A DNA stretch of 64,000 bases from Hyphomicrobiaceae bacterium (lineage in GTDB: Bacteria; Pseudomonadota; Alphaproteobacteria; Rhizobiales; Hyphomicrobiaceae): contig JALHOW010000001.1 of assembly GCA_022842785.1 (NCBI GenBank), positions 434,001-498,000 of the forward strand. The letters are read 5' to 3'. The translations under genes and the position numbers were made by a program. Position 1 is the stretch's first letter, and each line of letters begins with the position of its first letter. Below, in pieces: positions 46,111 through 54,994 of this stretch. The notes under the pieces were generated by a model. It was not told the DNA's origin. It saw only the letters and a program-made list of their open reading frames with translations, and did no database searches.

Positions 46111-47004
46111 TCACATGAGAATATCGCGTGCGCCGCCGACTGCATTGGCGATGTAGTCGAAGGTGACGCGAAGGCGCTCCACGCCCCGCACATCCGGGTG
46201 TGCGACGAGCCACAGTTCGCGGACCAATGTCTCGTTGCCGACGTCGACGACCACGAGATCGGGATACTGGTGGGCGACGAATTTGGGGATGAGGCCAACA
46301 CCGAGGCCGGCGCGCGCCGCGGCGAGGCGCGCGAACAGCGTGTTCACCTTCAGTGAAACCCGGTGCGTGTTCCCGGCTGCGCGCGCGGAATACTTGGCCG
46401 CTTCCAGTTGCGAAACTTCATCGGCAAAGCCGATGAAATCCAGAGGGCCATCCCCGTGCGACTGGATGTATCGCCGGTCGGCATAGAAGTAGCTCGCGTA
46501 GTCGGCGATCTTCCGTGCAATGAGGTTGCCGCTCTCGGGCCGCGAGTGGCGGATTGCGAGGTCGACGTCGCGCCGGGTGAGGCTCAAATTCCGGCTGCTG
46601 ATCACCAGCTCGACCTCGAGGCCCGGGTTCTGCTGCATGAGTTCCCGCATGCGGGACATGAGAAAGTAGGAGCCGAAGATCTCGGTGGCCGTCAGGCGCA
46701 CCTTGCCAACGACAGCGTCGGCCGGTCCAGCAGCGAGCCTCCGGATCGATTGAGCGCTATCGGACATGGCGGCGGCCGCCGCGGCGGCCCGCTCACCGTC
46801 GGGCGTCAAGGCGAATCGGCCGTCGTGACGGTCGAATAGCTGCACACGGAGCACCGTCTCGAGTGAGGCAATGCGCCGCCCCACGGTCGCATGCGTGACG
46901 CCGAGCGCCCGCGCGGCCGCGGAAAGGCTCCCGAGGCGAGCCAGTTCTAGGAAGAAATGCACATCTTCCCAGTCCGGATATGCTGTGCGTTTTTTAACAG
47001 CCAT
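46111..47004 (-). CDS. LysR family transcriptional regulator
   Basis: A 297-aa LysR protein. The N-terminal winged helix is WEDVHFFLELARLGSLSAAARALGVTHATVGRRIASLE, and the C-terminal effector domain starts near KVRLTATEIFGSYFL. The VTHATVGRRIASLE helix places it in the AaeR/GcvA-like subgroup (HTH_1 with a two-domain LysR_substrate). The start ATG 47004 is preferred to TTG 47010. It is divergent from a MarR gene across a 164-bp gap that contains GTTGATCAAC (47031-47040), a palindrome that could be its site. Target genes are unknown. Confidence 0.92.
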   Translation of the reverse strand: MAVKKRTAYPDWEDVHFFLELARLGSLSAAARALGVTHATVGRRIASLETVLRVQLFDRHDGRFALTPDGERAAAAAAAMSDSAQSIRRLAAGPADAVVGKVRLTATEIFGSYFLMSRMRELMQQNPGLEVELVISSRNLSLTRRDVDLAIRHSRPESGNLIARKIADYASYFYADRRYIQSHGDGPLDFIGFADEVSQLEAAKYSARAAGNTHRVSLKVNTLFARLAAARAGLGVGLIPKFVAHQYPDLVVVDVGNETLVRELWLVAHPDVRGVERLRVTFDYIANAVGGARDILM

Positions 47005-47030
47005 GGCCAAAATTTAGGGGATTGCCGTTC

Positions 47031-47040
47031 GTTGATCAAC
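47031..47040. promoter_or_regulatory. Palindrome GTTGATCAAC between LysR and MarR genes
   Basis: A perfect 10-bp palindrome 27 bp upstream of the LysR start codon. The 164-bp gap is divergent between two regulators, so it is a plausible autoregulatory operator. No protein can be assigned from sequence. Confidence 0.35.
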
Positions 47041-47168
47041 AGTCAAACTCACCCGCCGGATGATCTCGATACTTGCGATGTAGGCATCCGATCTATTGCG
47101 TTTTGGGGTTCGCTGAGCCCGGCTGCAAGTCTGATCAGCGATTGTCGAGCTATAGGGATGGGCGCGCC

Positions 47169-47657
47169 GTGGACCAGAATAATTCGAACGGATTTGATCT
47201 GAATGGCTGCGTGCTGCATTTATTGCATCGGGCACAGCAGGCTGCGGATGAGGCCTTCGCCGCGGCTTTTGCCGATACCGGTCTGACGCCTCGCCAACTC
47301 GCGGTGCTGGTCATCGTGGGCGAGCGCGAGGGCACGAACCAGGTCGGTCTGGTGGACGCGACGGGGATCGATCGTTCGACGACTGCCGACCTCGTGCGGC
47401 GCTTGATGCGCAAGGGGCTTCTCGCCCGCCGTCGCGCGCGCCACGACGCGCGCTCCAATGTCCTCCGACTGACCGATGAGGGGCGGACGCTGCTCGAAAG
47501 CTTCCGTGTGCGCGCCGCAGAGGTCGATCGTATGCTGCTCGGTGTGCTGCCTGAAGGAGGCCGGGCAGGTTTCGTCGAGGCGCTCGGGCGAATTGCGACC
47601 ATGGCGCCTATGGGCAACTCAGCTGGCATCGATCGCGGATTGCTGGCGGCGGAATAA
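47169..47657 (+). CDS. MarR family transcriptional regulator
   Basis: A 162-aa MarR protein. The winged helix is GLTPRQLAVLVIVGEREGTNQVGLVDATGIDRSTTADLVRRLMRKGLLARRR followed by the wing DARSNVLRLTDEGRTLL. The start is taken as GTG 47169 (VDQNNSNGFDLNGC); the frame is open for 32 more codons upstream without a good ribosome site. It probably responds to a phenolic or similar ligand, which is family knowledge only. Its 3' end is 5 bp from the end of the convergent 692-aa protein gene. Confidence 0.9.
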   Translation: MDQNNSNGFDLNGCVLHLLHRAQQAADEAFAAAFADTGLTPRQLAVLVIVGEREGTNQVGLVDATGIDRSTTADLVRRLMRKGLLARRRARHDARSNVLRLTDEGRTLLESFRVRAAEVDRMLLGVLPEGGRAGFVEALGRIATMAPMGNSAGIDRGLLAAE

Positions 47658-47662
47658 CCGGC

Positions 47663-49741
47663 TCAGCGTCCGGCCGATGTCGGCCACTTCTCGATCAATG
47701 CCTCGATCCCCAGCGCGCGGGCTTCACGGATGAAGCCCGCATTCTTCAGCGCGCGGATCATATCTCCGAGCGTCAGCAGGTTGACGTCGGCCGCGCTGGC
47801 TGGTCCCATGGCCTGAGCCGCGCGCACGATGGTCCCGGCCCCCTCGCGCTTGTCGCTCGCGGCTTTGAGCTCGGCGAGAACGCCGGTTGCCGGGAGATGC
47901 CCATCCGTGGGCTGAGGTGTGCGGCTGGCCGCTTCCCAAAGCGGGATCGGCATCTGCACATCGAGAGCATCGAGCACGGTCACGATGCGATGGAGCTGCG
48001 GCGCTTCGAGCCGACCGGCACGCGCGACCCTTTCGAGGCTGCCGAGCGCACTGCCTGTCGGCATCGCGGTGTCGCTGGCGAGAGCACCAAGTACACGCCA
48101 GTGTTCGAGGTCACGAGTCAGGCCGGCCCACGCCTCGACGGCGTCGCCGCGCCGCGACTGCACGAGGATTTCGGCCGCCATGTCGGCAAACCAGGCGACG
48201 TCTGGAGCTGGGCGCATACGCTCAACCGTCGGACCGAGCGTGCGCGCGACCGCCGCCCTGAGGCCGATCTTGCCTGCATCCTCCAGCAGAGCAGCGAGCA
48301 GGCGGGCCTTGCGATCCGGAGCTGTTTCGGCGTCGGCGGCCTGCAGGAGCAGGGCCCGCCGCATGGCACCTGTCTGCTTGCTGTCGAGTGGATTGGCCAG
48401 ATCGCCCGGTGCCTGAGGCAGGTCGCGGTATTGTGCGGCGAGGGCTTCGGCGGGCAGCAATGCGAGACGTGCGGCCCGCTCCGCCGCAAGAACCTTGAGG
48501 CCCGGGTCGATGTTCGGCGATGTCGCGATGATCACGAGCACGCCCGGTTCGGCGCGATCGACCAGCGTGCTCGGCCACACCACACCTGCGATCTCACCTA
48601 TGCGATACTCGAGCACGCGGACCGAGCCCGGCAGGGCCGGTGGTGCCTTGCCGCCTGCGCCTGCCCCTTCGAGCACTGCACGCGCGAAAGGCGCCTCGAT
48701 GCTCTCGCTCCGGAGAAGATCGGCGGCGAGCTTGCCTGCGTCGGCATTGCCGCCAGACATTGCGCAATACCCGGCTGAAAGCAGGGCATCGCGGCGGGCT
48801 TCTGCCGGAAGCGACGCGCGGTTCCGGATCGCTTCGCCCGCGAGCGCGCATCCCGCTTCGCGATTGCCGACGAGTATCTGGGCTCGCAGGACGACGATGG
48901 CGAGTGCAGGCTCACTTGGGGTGCCCGCCCAATCGAGCACGGTCTTCAGGGCATCAATGGCGCCTGCGCGGCGCAGCGCCTCGATGCGGACGGTCTCGAA
49001 TGCTGGCGGTGCCGCACCGGTGGCTGCGGGCCAGGGCTCGGGCCACAGTGCTGCTATGGCCGCCGATTTCAGCGGCAGCTCGACACCATTGACGATCTCC
49101 TCGAGCGTCTTCGGGGCGATGCTGGCAAGACCATCGAGCATGGGGCGGGGCGTACCGCGTGCAGACGGTGCAAGCGGTGCGGGCACTCTTTGGAGCGCAG
49201 AGGGTTGAGCGGGCGCGCGCGGCGGCGCAAGGCTGCCCTCACGATCGCGGCGGGGCGCGGGCAGAAAGCCGCGATCGTCAAAGCCGCGCTCGTCCGGGAT
49301 GGGGGTCGTACGTGTATCCCATCGTGCTGAGGGTGATGCCGGTATGCCCGATGGGGCCGGGGGCTGTGCCATCGCGCCGGATGCAGCGGGCTGAGCGGGT
49401 GGCTCCGGCGTGGCAAGGGGCGCGAGTTCCTGTCGCTCGACGGCTACCGGCGCGGCGCTCCGTGGGGCGCGTGGGTTGGTCTCATAGCCTTGCGGCTCGT
49501 CTCCGGGAGACAGGGGGGCGGGCCTCGATCCACCCTTTGGCTCGAGCGGGCGATCGCCCTCACGAACGCCTGAGCCTTCGGCGCCGCTGCCGCGCCCGGG
49601 GCGCTCCTTTTTCTGAAAGAGCATCCACGTGTCCTGTGCCGCGGACGGCCGGACACCGGAAAACAGGCCGCAGGTGGCCAGGGTCGCGGTAAGCAGCAAG
49701 GCCGGCGCCCGTATCGTCAACCTGGAGGGCGATCTGGCCAT
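47663..49741 (-). CDS. Large exported protein of unknown function
   Basis: A 692-aa protein. A signal peptide covers about residues 6-36 (LTIRAPALLLTATLATCGLF, then PSAAQD). Residues 45-190 are Pro/Arg/Gly-rich and probably disordered. The rest is Ala/Leu-rich and helical, with TPR- or HEAT-like character (EALRRAGAIDALKTVLDW, AGEAIRNRASLPAEARRDALLS), suggesting a periplasmic scaffold. I cannot name it beyond a conserved Rhizobiales hypothetical. It is translationally coupled to the 48-aa protein gene upstream: that gene's TAG abuts an alternative GTG start at 49753, and ATG 49741 lies 12 bp on. It shares a divergent region with aroK. Confidence 0.8.
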   Translation of the reverse strand: MARSPSRLTIRAPALLLTATLATCGLFSGVRPSAAQDTWMLFQKKERPGRGSGAEGSGVREGDRPLEPKGGSRPAPLSPGDEPQGYETNPRAPRSAAPVAVERQELAPLATPEPPAQPAASGAMAQPPAPSGIPASPSARWDTRTTPIPDERGFDDRGFLPAPRRDREGSLAPPRAPAQPSALQRVPAPLAPSARGTPRPMLDGLASIAPKTLEEIVNGVELPLKSAAIAALWPEPWPAATGAAPPAFETVRIEALRRAGAIDALKTVLDWAGTPSEPALAIVVLRAQILVGNREAGCALAGEAIRNRASLPAEARRDALLSAGYCAMSGGNADAGKLAADLLRSESIEAPFARAVLEGAGAGGKAPPALPGSVRVLEYRIGEIAGVVWPSTLVDRAEPGVLVIIATSPNIDPGLKVLAAERAARLALLPAEALAAQYRDLPQAPGDLANPLDSKQTGAMRRALLLQAADAETAPDRKARLLAALLEDAGKIGLRAAVARTLGPTVERMRPAPDVAWFADMAAEILVQSRRGDAVEAWAGLTRDLEHWRVLGALASDTAMPTGSALGSLERVARAGRLEAPQLHRIVTVLDALDVQMPIPLWEAASRTPQPTDGHLPATGVLAELKAASDKREGAGTIVRAAQAMGPASAADVNLLTLGDMIRALKNAGFIREARALGIEALIEKWPTSAGR

Positions 49742-49753
49742 CACGGGGTACAC

Positions 49754-49900
49754 CTAATCACGCCGTACTTTCACGCCGGATACGGGCTGCGAAATCTCCC
49801 GGGAATTGGGTTCGAAGAATTCCGAGAGCACATAAAGGCCCCCTGCTGTCGCAGCCGACAGCACGGCAACCACCATCAAGAACCTGAAAAGACTAGGCAT
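49754..49900 (-). CDS. 48-aa single-pass membrane protein
   Basis: A short gene of 49 codons: start ATG 49900, stop TAG 49754-49756. Residues 4-26 are one hydrophobic helix (LFRFLMVVAVLSAATAGGLY), followed by EFFEPNSREISQPVSGVKV. From memory, similar small proteins are encoded beside aroK/xerD in Bradyrhizobium and relatives, sometimes misannotated as histidine kinase; this should be checked. It is immediately upstream of the 692-aa exported protein gene and coupled to it (TAG followed by GTG). The divergent aroK lies 248 bp away. Role unknown; a membrane adaptor for its partner is inference. Confidence 0.75.
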   Translation of the reverse strand: MPSLFRFLMVVAVLSAATAGGLYVLSEFFEPNSREISQPVSGVKVRRD

Positions 49901-50148
49901 CGTAAGTCCTGTACATTGTGCCGATAGGGCCGGCAGTTGGCGCTATTATGGCGCCGCGGGCACCTCTGCCAAGGCTAAGGACCCGATGCCCCCGGACTTA
50001 TTCCCGTGGTTGCGAGGGATCCCGTGTTGCAATTCAATGGATTGCAGACCATGAGATGGTTCCGGACGGGTGCCCGATTGGAGGCGCCGCTCGGGGAAAG
50101 AAGGCACGCGGCCGCGGCTGCCGCCAGGGAATCACGCGGAGCCCGGCG

Positions 50149-50784
50149 ATGATGCGATTCGGCTGGAAGAAGCGGGACCGGGGCGAATTCCTCGCGCGCG
50201 CCCAGCAGGTGCGCGAGAAGATCGGCCCGCGCTCGATCGTCATGGTCGGTCTCATGGGCTGCGGCAAGTCCTCCATCGGTCGCAGGCTCGCGGCTGCGCT
50301 GGGGCTCCCCTTTGTCGATGCCGATGACGAAATCGAGCGTGCCGCGGTCAAGTCCATTCCCGAGATTTTCGCCGACCACGGCGAGGCCTACTTTCGCGAC
50401 GGCGAACGCAAGGTCATCAAGCGGCTGCTCGCTAATGGCCCGCAGGTGCTGGCGACCGGCGGCGGCGCTTTCATGAATGAGGAAACACGTGCCGCGATCA
50501 AGGCGAGCGGCATCAGCATCTGGCTGCGCGCCGAACTCGACGTGCTCATGCGGCGCGTCGCCAAGCGTGACAATCGCCCCCTGCTCAAGGCCGACGATCC
50601 GGCGGCCGTCATGAGAAATCTCATGGAGCAGCGCTACCCCATCTATGCGGAGGCCGACATCACTATCGAGAGCCGCGACACGACGCACGAGCTTATCGTC
50701 AACGAGATCATCGCCGCCCTGCTGGCACAACCCGACTGGCCTGAGAGCGAAGCCGCAAGCGGAGCTGTCCATGGTGAGCCCTGA
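50149..50784 (+). CDS. aroK: Shikimate kinase
   Basis: A 211-aa shikimate kinase. The P-loop is VGLMGCGKSSIGRRLA near residue 32, the shikimate-binding Asp and Arg are in FVDADDEIERAA and YFRDGERKVI, and GGGAFMNEETR is the conserved Gly loop. It phosphorylates shikimate. Two adjacent ATGs (50149, 50152) compete for the start; both give the same protein but for one Met. The 77 upstream in-frame codons are not conserved. It overlaps aroB by 14 bp, so the two are coupled. The N-terminal extension of about 27 residues before the P-loop is usual in Rhizobiales. Confidence 0.96.
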   Translation: MMRFGWKKRDRGEFLARAQQVREKIGPRSIVMVGLMGCGKSSIGRRLAAALGLPFVDADDEIERAAVKSIPEIFADHGEAYFRDGERKVIKRLLANGPQVLATGGGAFMNEETRAAIKASGISIWLRAELDVLMRRVAKRDNRPLLKADDPAAVMRNLMEQRYPIYAEADITIESRDTTHELIVNEIIAALLAQPDWPESEAASGAVHGEP

Positions 50785-51922
50785 GGTGTCGGCCGAACAT
50801 CGCGCCGAGCGCGTCGTGCATGTCGATCTCGGCGCGCGCGCTTATGACGTGCTCATCGGCGGCGATCTTATCGCGCGAGCCGGCGACATGGTCGTCTCGC
50901 GCTTCGGCAAGGCGCGCGCCGCCATTGTGACGGACGAGAACGTCGCGAAGCAGCACCTCGCGACGCTCGAAGCCTCGCTGCGCACGTTCGATCGCCATCT
51001 CGGCACGATCGTCATGCCGCCGGGCGAGAGCACGAAATGCTTTGCCGAGCTTGGCCGCCTGAGCGAGAGCCTGCTTTCCCTGAAGCTCGAGCGCGGTGAT
51101 CTCGTGATTGCGCTCGGCGGCGGTGTCATCGGAGATCTCGCAGGGTTCGCGGCGTCGATCCTCCGGCGCGGCGTGCGCTTCGTGCAGATTCCGACGAGCC
51201 TGCTCGCGCAGGTCGACAGCAGCGTCGGCGGCAAGACCGGCATCAACACGCCTCAGGGTAAGAACCTCATCGGCGCCTTCCATCAGCCGAGCCTCGTTCT
51301 CGCGGATACGAAGGCGCTCTCGACGCTACCGGTTCGCGAGATGCGCGCGGGCTATGCGGAAGTCGCGAAGTACGGTCTTCTCGGTGACGCGCGCTTCTTT
51401 GGATGGCTCGAACAGAACTGGCAGCGTCTCTTCGGCAACGATCCCGGGACGCTGACCGAGGCCATCGAGGTTTCCATCGCCGCCAAGGCGCGCATCGTCG
51501 AGCGCGACGAGACCGAGACCGGCGATCGCATGCTGCTCAACCTCGGCCACACCTTCGGCCACGCGCTAGAAGCCTGGGCCGGTTATTCGAGCCGCCTCCT
51601 GCACGGCGAAGCCGTCGCCATCGGCATGGCGCAGGCCGCGCGGTTCTCCGAGGAACGTGGGCTCTGTCCGGCAGGCACGGCCGCACGCGCCGAAAGGCAT
51701 CTGCGCGTCGTTGGCCTGCCGACGCGCGTCGCGCATATCCCAGGCGCCGATCGGCCCGATCCCAAGACGCTCTTCGCCCTCATGCAGCAGGACAAGAAGG
51801 TGCAGGGCGGACGTCTCACGCTGATCCTGATGCGTGCCATCGGCGACGCCTTCGTCACGCGCGAAGTCGAGGCGGAGGATGTCGCGGTGTTCCTCGAGCG
51901 TGAGGTGGCGCTGGGGGGGTAG
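50771..51922 (+). CDS. aroB: 3-dehydroquinate synthase
   Basis: A 383-aa AroB. The NAD-binding GGGVIGDLAGFAASILRRG and TSLLAQVDSSVGGKTGIN, then GYAEVAKYGLLGD and the zinc ligands in NLGHTFGHALE and LHGEAVAIGM are all in place. It converts DAHP to 3-dehydroquinate, the second shikimate step. ATG 50771 lies inside the aroK 3' end, with CGGAG upstream. A REP-like element begins 2 bp after the stop. Confidence 0.97.
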   Translation: MVSPEVSAEHRAERVVHVDLGARAYDVLIGGDLIARAGDMVVSRFGKARAAIVTDENVAKQHLATLEASLRTFDRHLGTIVMPPGESTKCFAELGRLSESLLSLKLERGDLVIALGGGVIGDLAGFAASILRRGVRFVQIPTSLLAQVDSSVGGKTGINTPQGKNLIGAFHQPSLVLADTKALSTLPVREMRAGYAEVAKYGLLGDARFFGWLEQNWQRLFGNDPGTLTEAIEVSIAAKARIVERDETETGDRMLLNLGHTFGHALEAWAGYSSRLLHGEAVAIGMAQAARFSEERGLCPAGTAARAERHLRVVGLPTRVAHIPGADRPDPKTLFALMQQDKKVQGGRLTLILMRAIGDAFVTREVEAEDVAVFLEREVALGG

Positions 51923-51923
51923 C

Positions 51924-52012
51924 TGGTCGCAGCTTCGCTGCGAGCGGGGCTAGCCCCGCACCCCACCGGGAGGGACACCCTCCCGGACCCACCCGCCTTT
52001 ATGACTTGGCGC
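51924..52012 (+). repeat. REP-like palindromic element, copy C
   Basis: Three hairpins in order: CGCAGC-TTC-GCTGCG, GGGGCTAGCCCC, and the 19-bp palindrome CGGGAGGGACACCCTCCCG, then GGACCCACCCGCCTTTAT. Its reverse complement matches copy B almost base for base over about 55 bp. It lies between the stop of aroB and the end of convergent fumC, where it may also stop transcription. Confidence 0.8.
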
Positions 52013-52100
52013 TAGACGAGACCTGTCCGCATGGCCGCCGCGGGAATAGCACCACAGCGGAGTGCGACAGCACCCCTTCCCAGCAGCCCGCGGCACCAAA

Positions 52101-53489
52101 CTAACCTGGCGAGATCATGTTTTCCGGGCGCACGATGGCGTCGAAGTCGGCTTCGGAGATGCCCTCCTTCAGCGCTTCCTCGCGCAATGTCGTGCCGTTC
52201 TTGTGCGCGGTCTTGGCGATCTTGGCGGCCTTGTCGTAGCCGTACTTCGGCGCGAGCGCGGTAACGAGCATGAGGCTGCGCTCGAGACCGGCCTTGATGT
52301 TGTCCTCGCGTGCCTCGATGCCGACGACGCAGTTGTCAGTGAACGACACGGCCGCATCCGCCAGCAGGCGCACGGACTGTAGGAAGTTGTACGCCATCAC
52401 CGGGTTGAACACGTTGAGCTCGAAGTGGCCCGATGCGCCCGCGAAGGTGATCGCGGCGTGATTGCCGAAGATCTGCGTGCACACCATGGTCAGGGCTTCG
52501 CACTGCGTCGGGTTCACCTTGCCCGGCATGATGGACGAGCCCGGCTCGTTCTCCGGCAGATTCAGTTCGCCGAGGCCTGAACGCGGGCCCGAGCCGAGGA
52601 AGCGAATGTCATTCGCGATCTTGAAGAGCGAAGCGGCGACCGTATTGATCGCGCCGTGGCTCATCACCATCGCGTCATGCGCGGCGAGGGCCTCGAACTT
52701 GTTCGGCGCGCTGGTGAACTTCATCTGCGTGATCGCAGCGATGCGCTCGGCGACCTGCTCGGCGAAGCCGACCGGCGCATTGAGACCGGTGCCAACGGCT
52801 GTGCCGCCCTGCGCCAACTCCATCAGGCTCGGCATGGTTTGCTCGATGCGCGCGATGCCATTGCGCACCTGCTGCGCGTAGCCTGAAAATTCCTGGCCGA
52901 GCGTAACCGGCGTCGCATCCTGCGTGTGCGTGCGGCCGATCTTGATGATGGCCTTCCAGGCCTGAGCCTTGTCGTTGAGCGCGTTGCCGAGCTTCTGCAA
53001 CGCCGGCAGTAGGCGGTGGTTGATCTCCTCCGCGCACGCGATGTGCATGGCCGTCGGGTAGGTGTCGTTCGACGACTGGCTCATGTTGACGTGGTCGTTC
53101 GGATGCACGGGCTTCTTCGAACCCATTTCCCCGCCGAGCATCTCGATTGCGCGGTTCGAGATCACCTCGTTCGCGTTCATGTTCGACTGTGTGCCCGAGC
53201 CCGTCTGCCACACGACGAGCGGGAAGTGGTCGTCGAGCTTGCCCTCGATCACCTCTTGTGCGGCTTTGACGATGGTCTCGCCGAGCTTCGGATCGAGGCG
53301 GCCGAGGGCCATGTTGGTCTCGGCGGCGGCACGCTTCACAATTCCGAGCGCGCGTACGACCGGCAGGGGCTGCTTTTCCCAGCCGATTTTGAAGTTGCCG
53401 AGCGAGCGCTGGGCCTGCGCGCCCCAGTAGCGGGTGGCGTCCACCTCGATCGGGCCGAAGGTGTCGGTCTCGGTGCGGGTCTTGGTCAT
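52101..53489 (-). CDS. fumC: Fumarate hydratase class II
   Basis: A 462-aa class II fumarase. It has the tetramer-forming regions with [12 protein letters not shown], then [37 protein letters not shown] and the signature [15 protein letters not shown], which holds the mobile active-site loop. It hydrates fumarate to malate and needs no iron-sulfur cluster. The ATG at 53489 (MTKTRTETD) matches the family. The gene sits alone, convergent with aroB. Confidence 0.97.
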   Translation of the reverse strand: MTKTRTETDTFGPIEVDATRYWGAQAQRSLGNFKIGWEKQPLPVVRALGIVKRAAAETNMALGRLDPKLGETIVKAAQEVIEGKLDDHFPLVVWQTGSGTQSNMNANEVISNRAIEMLGGEMGSKKPVHPNDHVNMSQSSNDTYPTAMHIACAEEINHRLLPALQKLGNALNDKAQAWKAIIKIGRTHTQDATPVTLGQEFSGYAQQVRNGIARIEQTMPSLMELAQGGTAVGTGLNAPVGFAEQVAERIAAITQMKFTSAPNKFEALAAHDAMVMSHGAINTVAASLFKIANDIRFLGSGPRSGLGELNLPENEPGSSIMPGKVNPTQCEALTMVCTQIFGNHAAITFAGASGHFELNVFNPVMAYNFLQSVRLLADAAVSFTDNCVVGIEAREDNIKAGLERSLMLVTALAPKYGYDKAAKIAKTAHKNGTTLREEALKEGISEADFDAIVRPENMISPG

Positions 53490-53587
53490 GGGGCGGTCCG
53501 GTCCTGCGCGTTTTTCCTTGGCTGGCTGAGGGATTAAGCCGCGGGGACGGCGAGCGCAAGGGGTGGCCTTTGCGATCCTGGGCTGCT

Positions 53588-54688
53588 TCAGCGCGCCGCG
53601 CGCTTGCGGATGCGCACTGATTTGCCGTCGAGCGCGACTTGGAAGCGCGACAGGAAACTCATGCCGAGCAGCCCATCTACTCCGGGGCCGTAGGTGCCCT
53701 TAGCGTCGCTCTGCACAATAATCGGTACATCGTTCGCGCGCAGCGATCGTACCTGGATGGCGGCGGCACGGCCGCGGCGGCCCTCGCTGACGCCGTTGGC
53801 CGTGTACAGCTGGATTTTCGAATCCTGGTTGATCTCCACCTTGGCCTTCGTGGCGAAAGAGGACTTCAACGATACGAAAGATGCACCTGTATCGAGAATG
53901 AAGCGTCCGGGCACTCCATTTATCGTGACCGGCAGCGTGACCACTTCACCGCGGCGAGGGCGCGCAAATACTTCCTCCTTGCCTGCTGTGGCGCTGGCGC
54001 AATTGCCCTTCCTCTCGTAGCTCGCGATGATCGAGCGCGTCTTGGCGGTTTCGTGTCTGCTCGGGTTGATAGCCACCCACGACTCGATTGCCGCGGCGGC
54101 GTCGCAGGGCTGTCCCATTTTCTCATAGTTGCGCGCGAGGCCGACAAAACTGACGTCGGCGATGAGTTCCTTGCGGGTGAAAAGCTCGATCGCCGTCGTG
54201 TAGTCATCGACGGCCTTCCTGGCTTGGCCGGACCTGTCGTAGGCGACGGCGCGCAAGAAGTAGCCGTTGTCGTTGAGCGGCTCCAAGACGGTCATAGCCG
54301 TTGCCGCCTCTGCAGCGCGCTCGTAGTCGGCGATGGTCAGGAAGATATTGGTGGCAATCTGCAGTGACTCGGAGTGACCGTTGCACGTCGTCGAGAAGCG
54401 GAGATGAGCGTTGGCTGCATCACGCCGTTGGCCCGCGGCCTGCAACGCTTTGCCGAGATTGACGATCGCAGTTTCGTCGCAGCGCTCCCGCGTCAGCTCC
54501 TCGAGGGCCTGGAGCACGGGAGCACGCCCTACGGGGTTCAGCGGGACTGTAACGCCAAAGCGCTCGATCGCCGGCGAAACGCGCTGCCACGCGAAGTCCA
54601 ACCCGACCTGCGCCGACGCGGTGGAGGTTAATGCTGCGAGCTCGAACAGTGACAACCCGATGATAATTCTAACGATAAGGAAATGCAT
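53588..54688 (-). CDS. Exported TPR plus retropepsin-like aspartic protease
   Basis: A 366-aa protein in two halves. A signal peptide covers residues 1-26 ([20 protein letters not shown]). Residues about 55-230 are helical repeats with TPR character ([38 protein letters not shown]). Residues 245-360 form a clan AA aspartic protease fold: the active Asp266 in [12 protein letters not shown], the flap region, and [14 protein letters not shown] near the end. Retroviral-type proteases are dimers of such units. Periplasmic protein processing or peptidoglycan-linked function is inference. Its upstream 306-bp gap is divergent to the dehydrogenase gene. Confidence 0.85.
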   Translation of the reverse strand: MHFLIVRIIIGLSLFELAALTSTASAQVGLDFAWQRVSPAIERFGVTVPLNPVGRAPVLQALEELTRERCDETAIVNLGKALQAAGQRRDAANAHLRFSTTCNGHSESLQIATNIFLTIADYERAAEAATAMTVLEPLNDNGYFLRAVAYDRSGQARKAVDDYTTAIELFTRKELIADVSFVGLARNYEKMGQPCDAAAAIESWVAINPSRHETAKTRSIIASYERKGNCASATAGKEEVFARPRRGEVVTLPVTINGVPGRFILDTGASFVSLKSSFATKAKVEINQDSKIQLYTANGVSEGRRGRAAAIQVRSLRANDVPIIVQSDAKGTYGPGVDGLLGMSFLSRFQVALDGKSVRIRKRAAR

Positions 54689-54880
54689 TGCACCCCCGCG
54701 TGCGCAAATTCTCTCTTCTTAAAGGTTAACGGCCGGCACTAGGCCCAGCAATGGCGATTTGTGGTGATGCGCAGCCGGTTTCCGGGATCGGGGCCGACTG
54801 TCGGGCGATGGCGCGGCGTGCCCCGCGAGGCGATGCGGATGGTCATCGATCGGCCTATGCTGGGGCTTCTGCTGCTAAAT

Positions 54881-54929
54881 CCAGCATTCCCGGGGCCATG
54901 AGTCGCGGCGGCCGGGGCTGGAATGCTGG
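54881..54929. promoter_or_regulatory. Inverted repeat upstream of the Glu/Leu dehydrogenase gene
   Basis: CCAGCATTCC (54881-54890) and GGAATGCTGG (54920-54929) form a perfect 10-bp inverted repeat with a 29-bp spacer, 66 bp before the ATG at 54995. ATGCTGGGG is also repeated directly at 54857 and 54923. It may be an operator. The rest of the 306-bp gap 54689-54994 shows nothing I can name. Confidence 0.4.
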
Positions 54930-54994
54930 GGAATTATGCAGTAAGCGCCCAAGGATTGGGCGGCTGCCCTCCCTCACACCCCCAAGGAACCCCG

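Noticed and set aside
50785-51283. A minus-strand frame over the aroB 5' half
   Set aside because: It is an antisense shadow of aroB.
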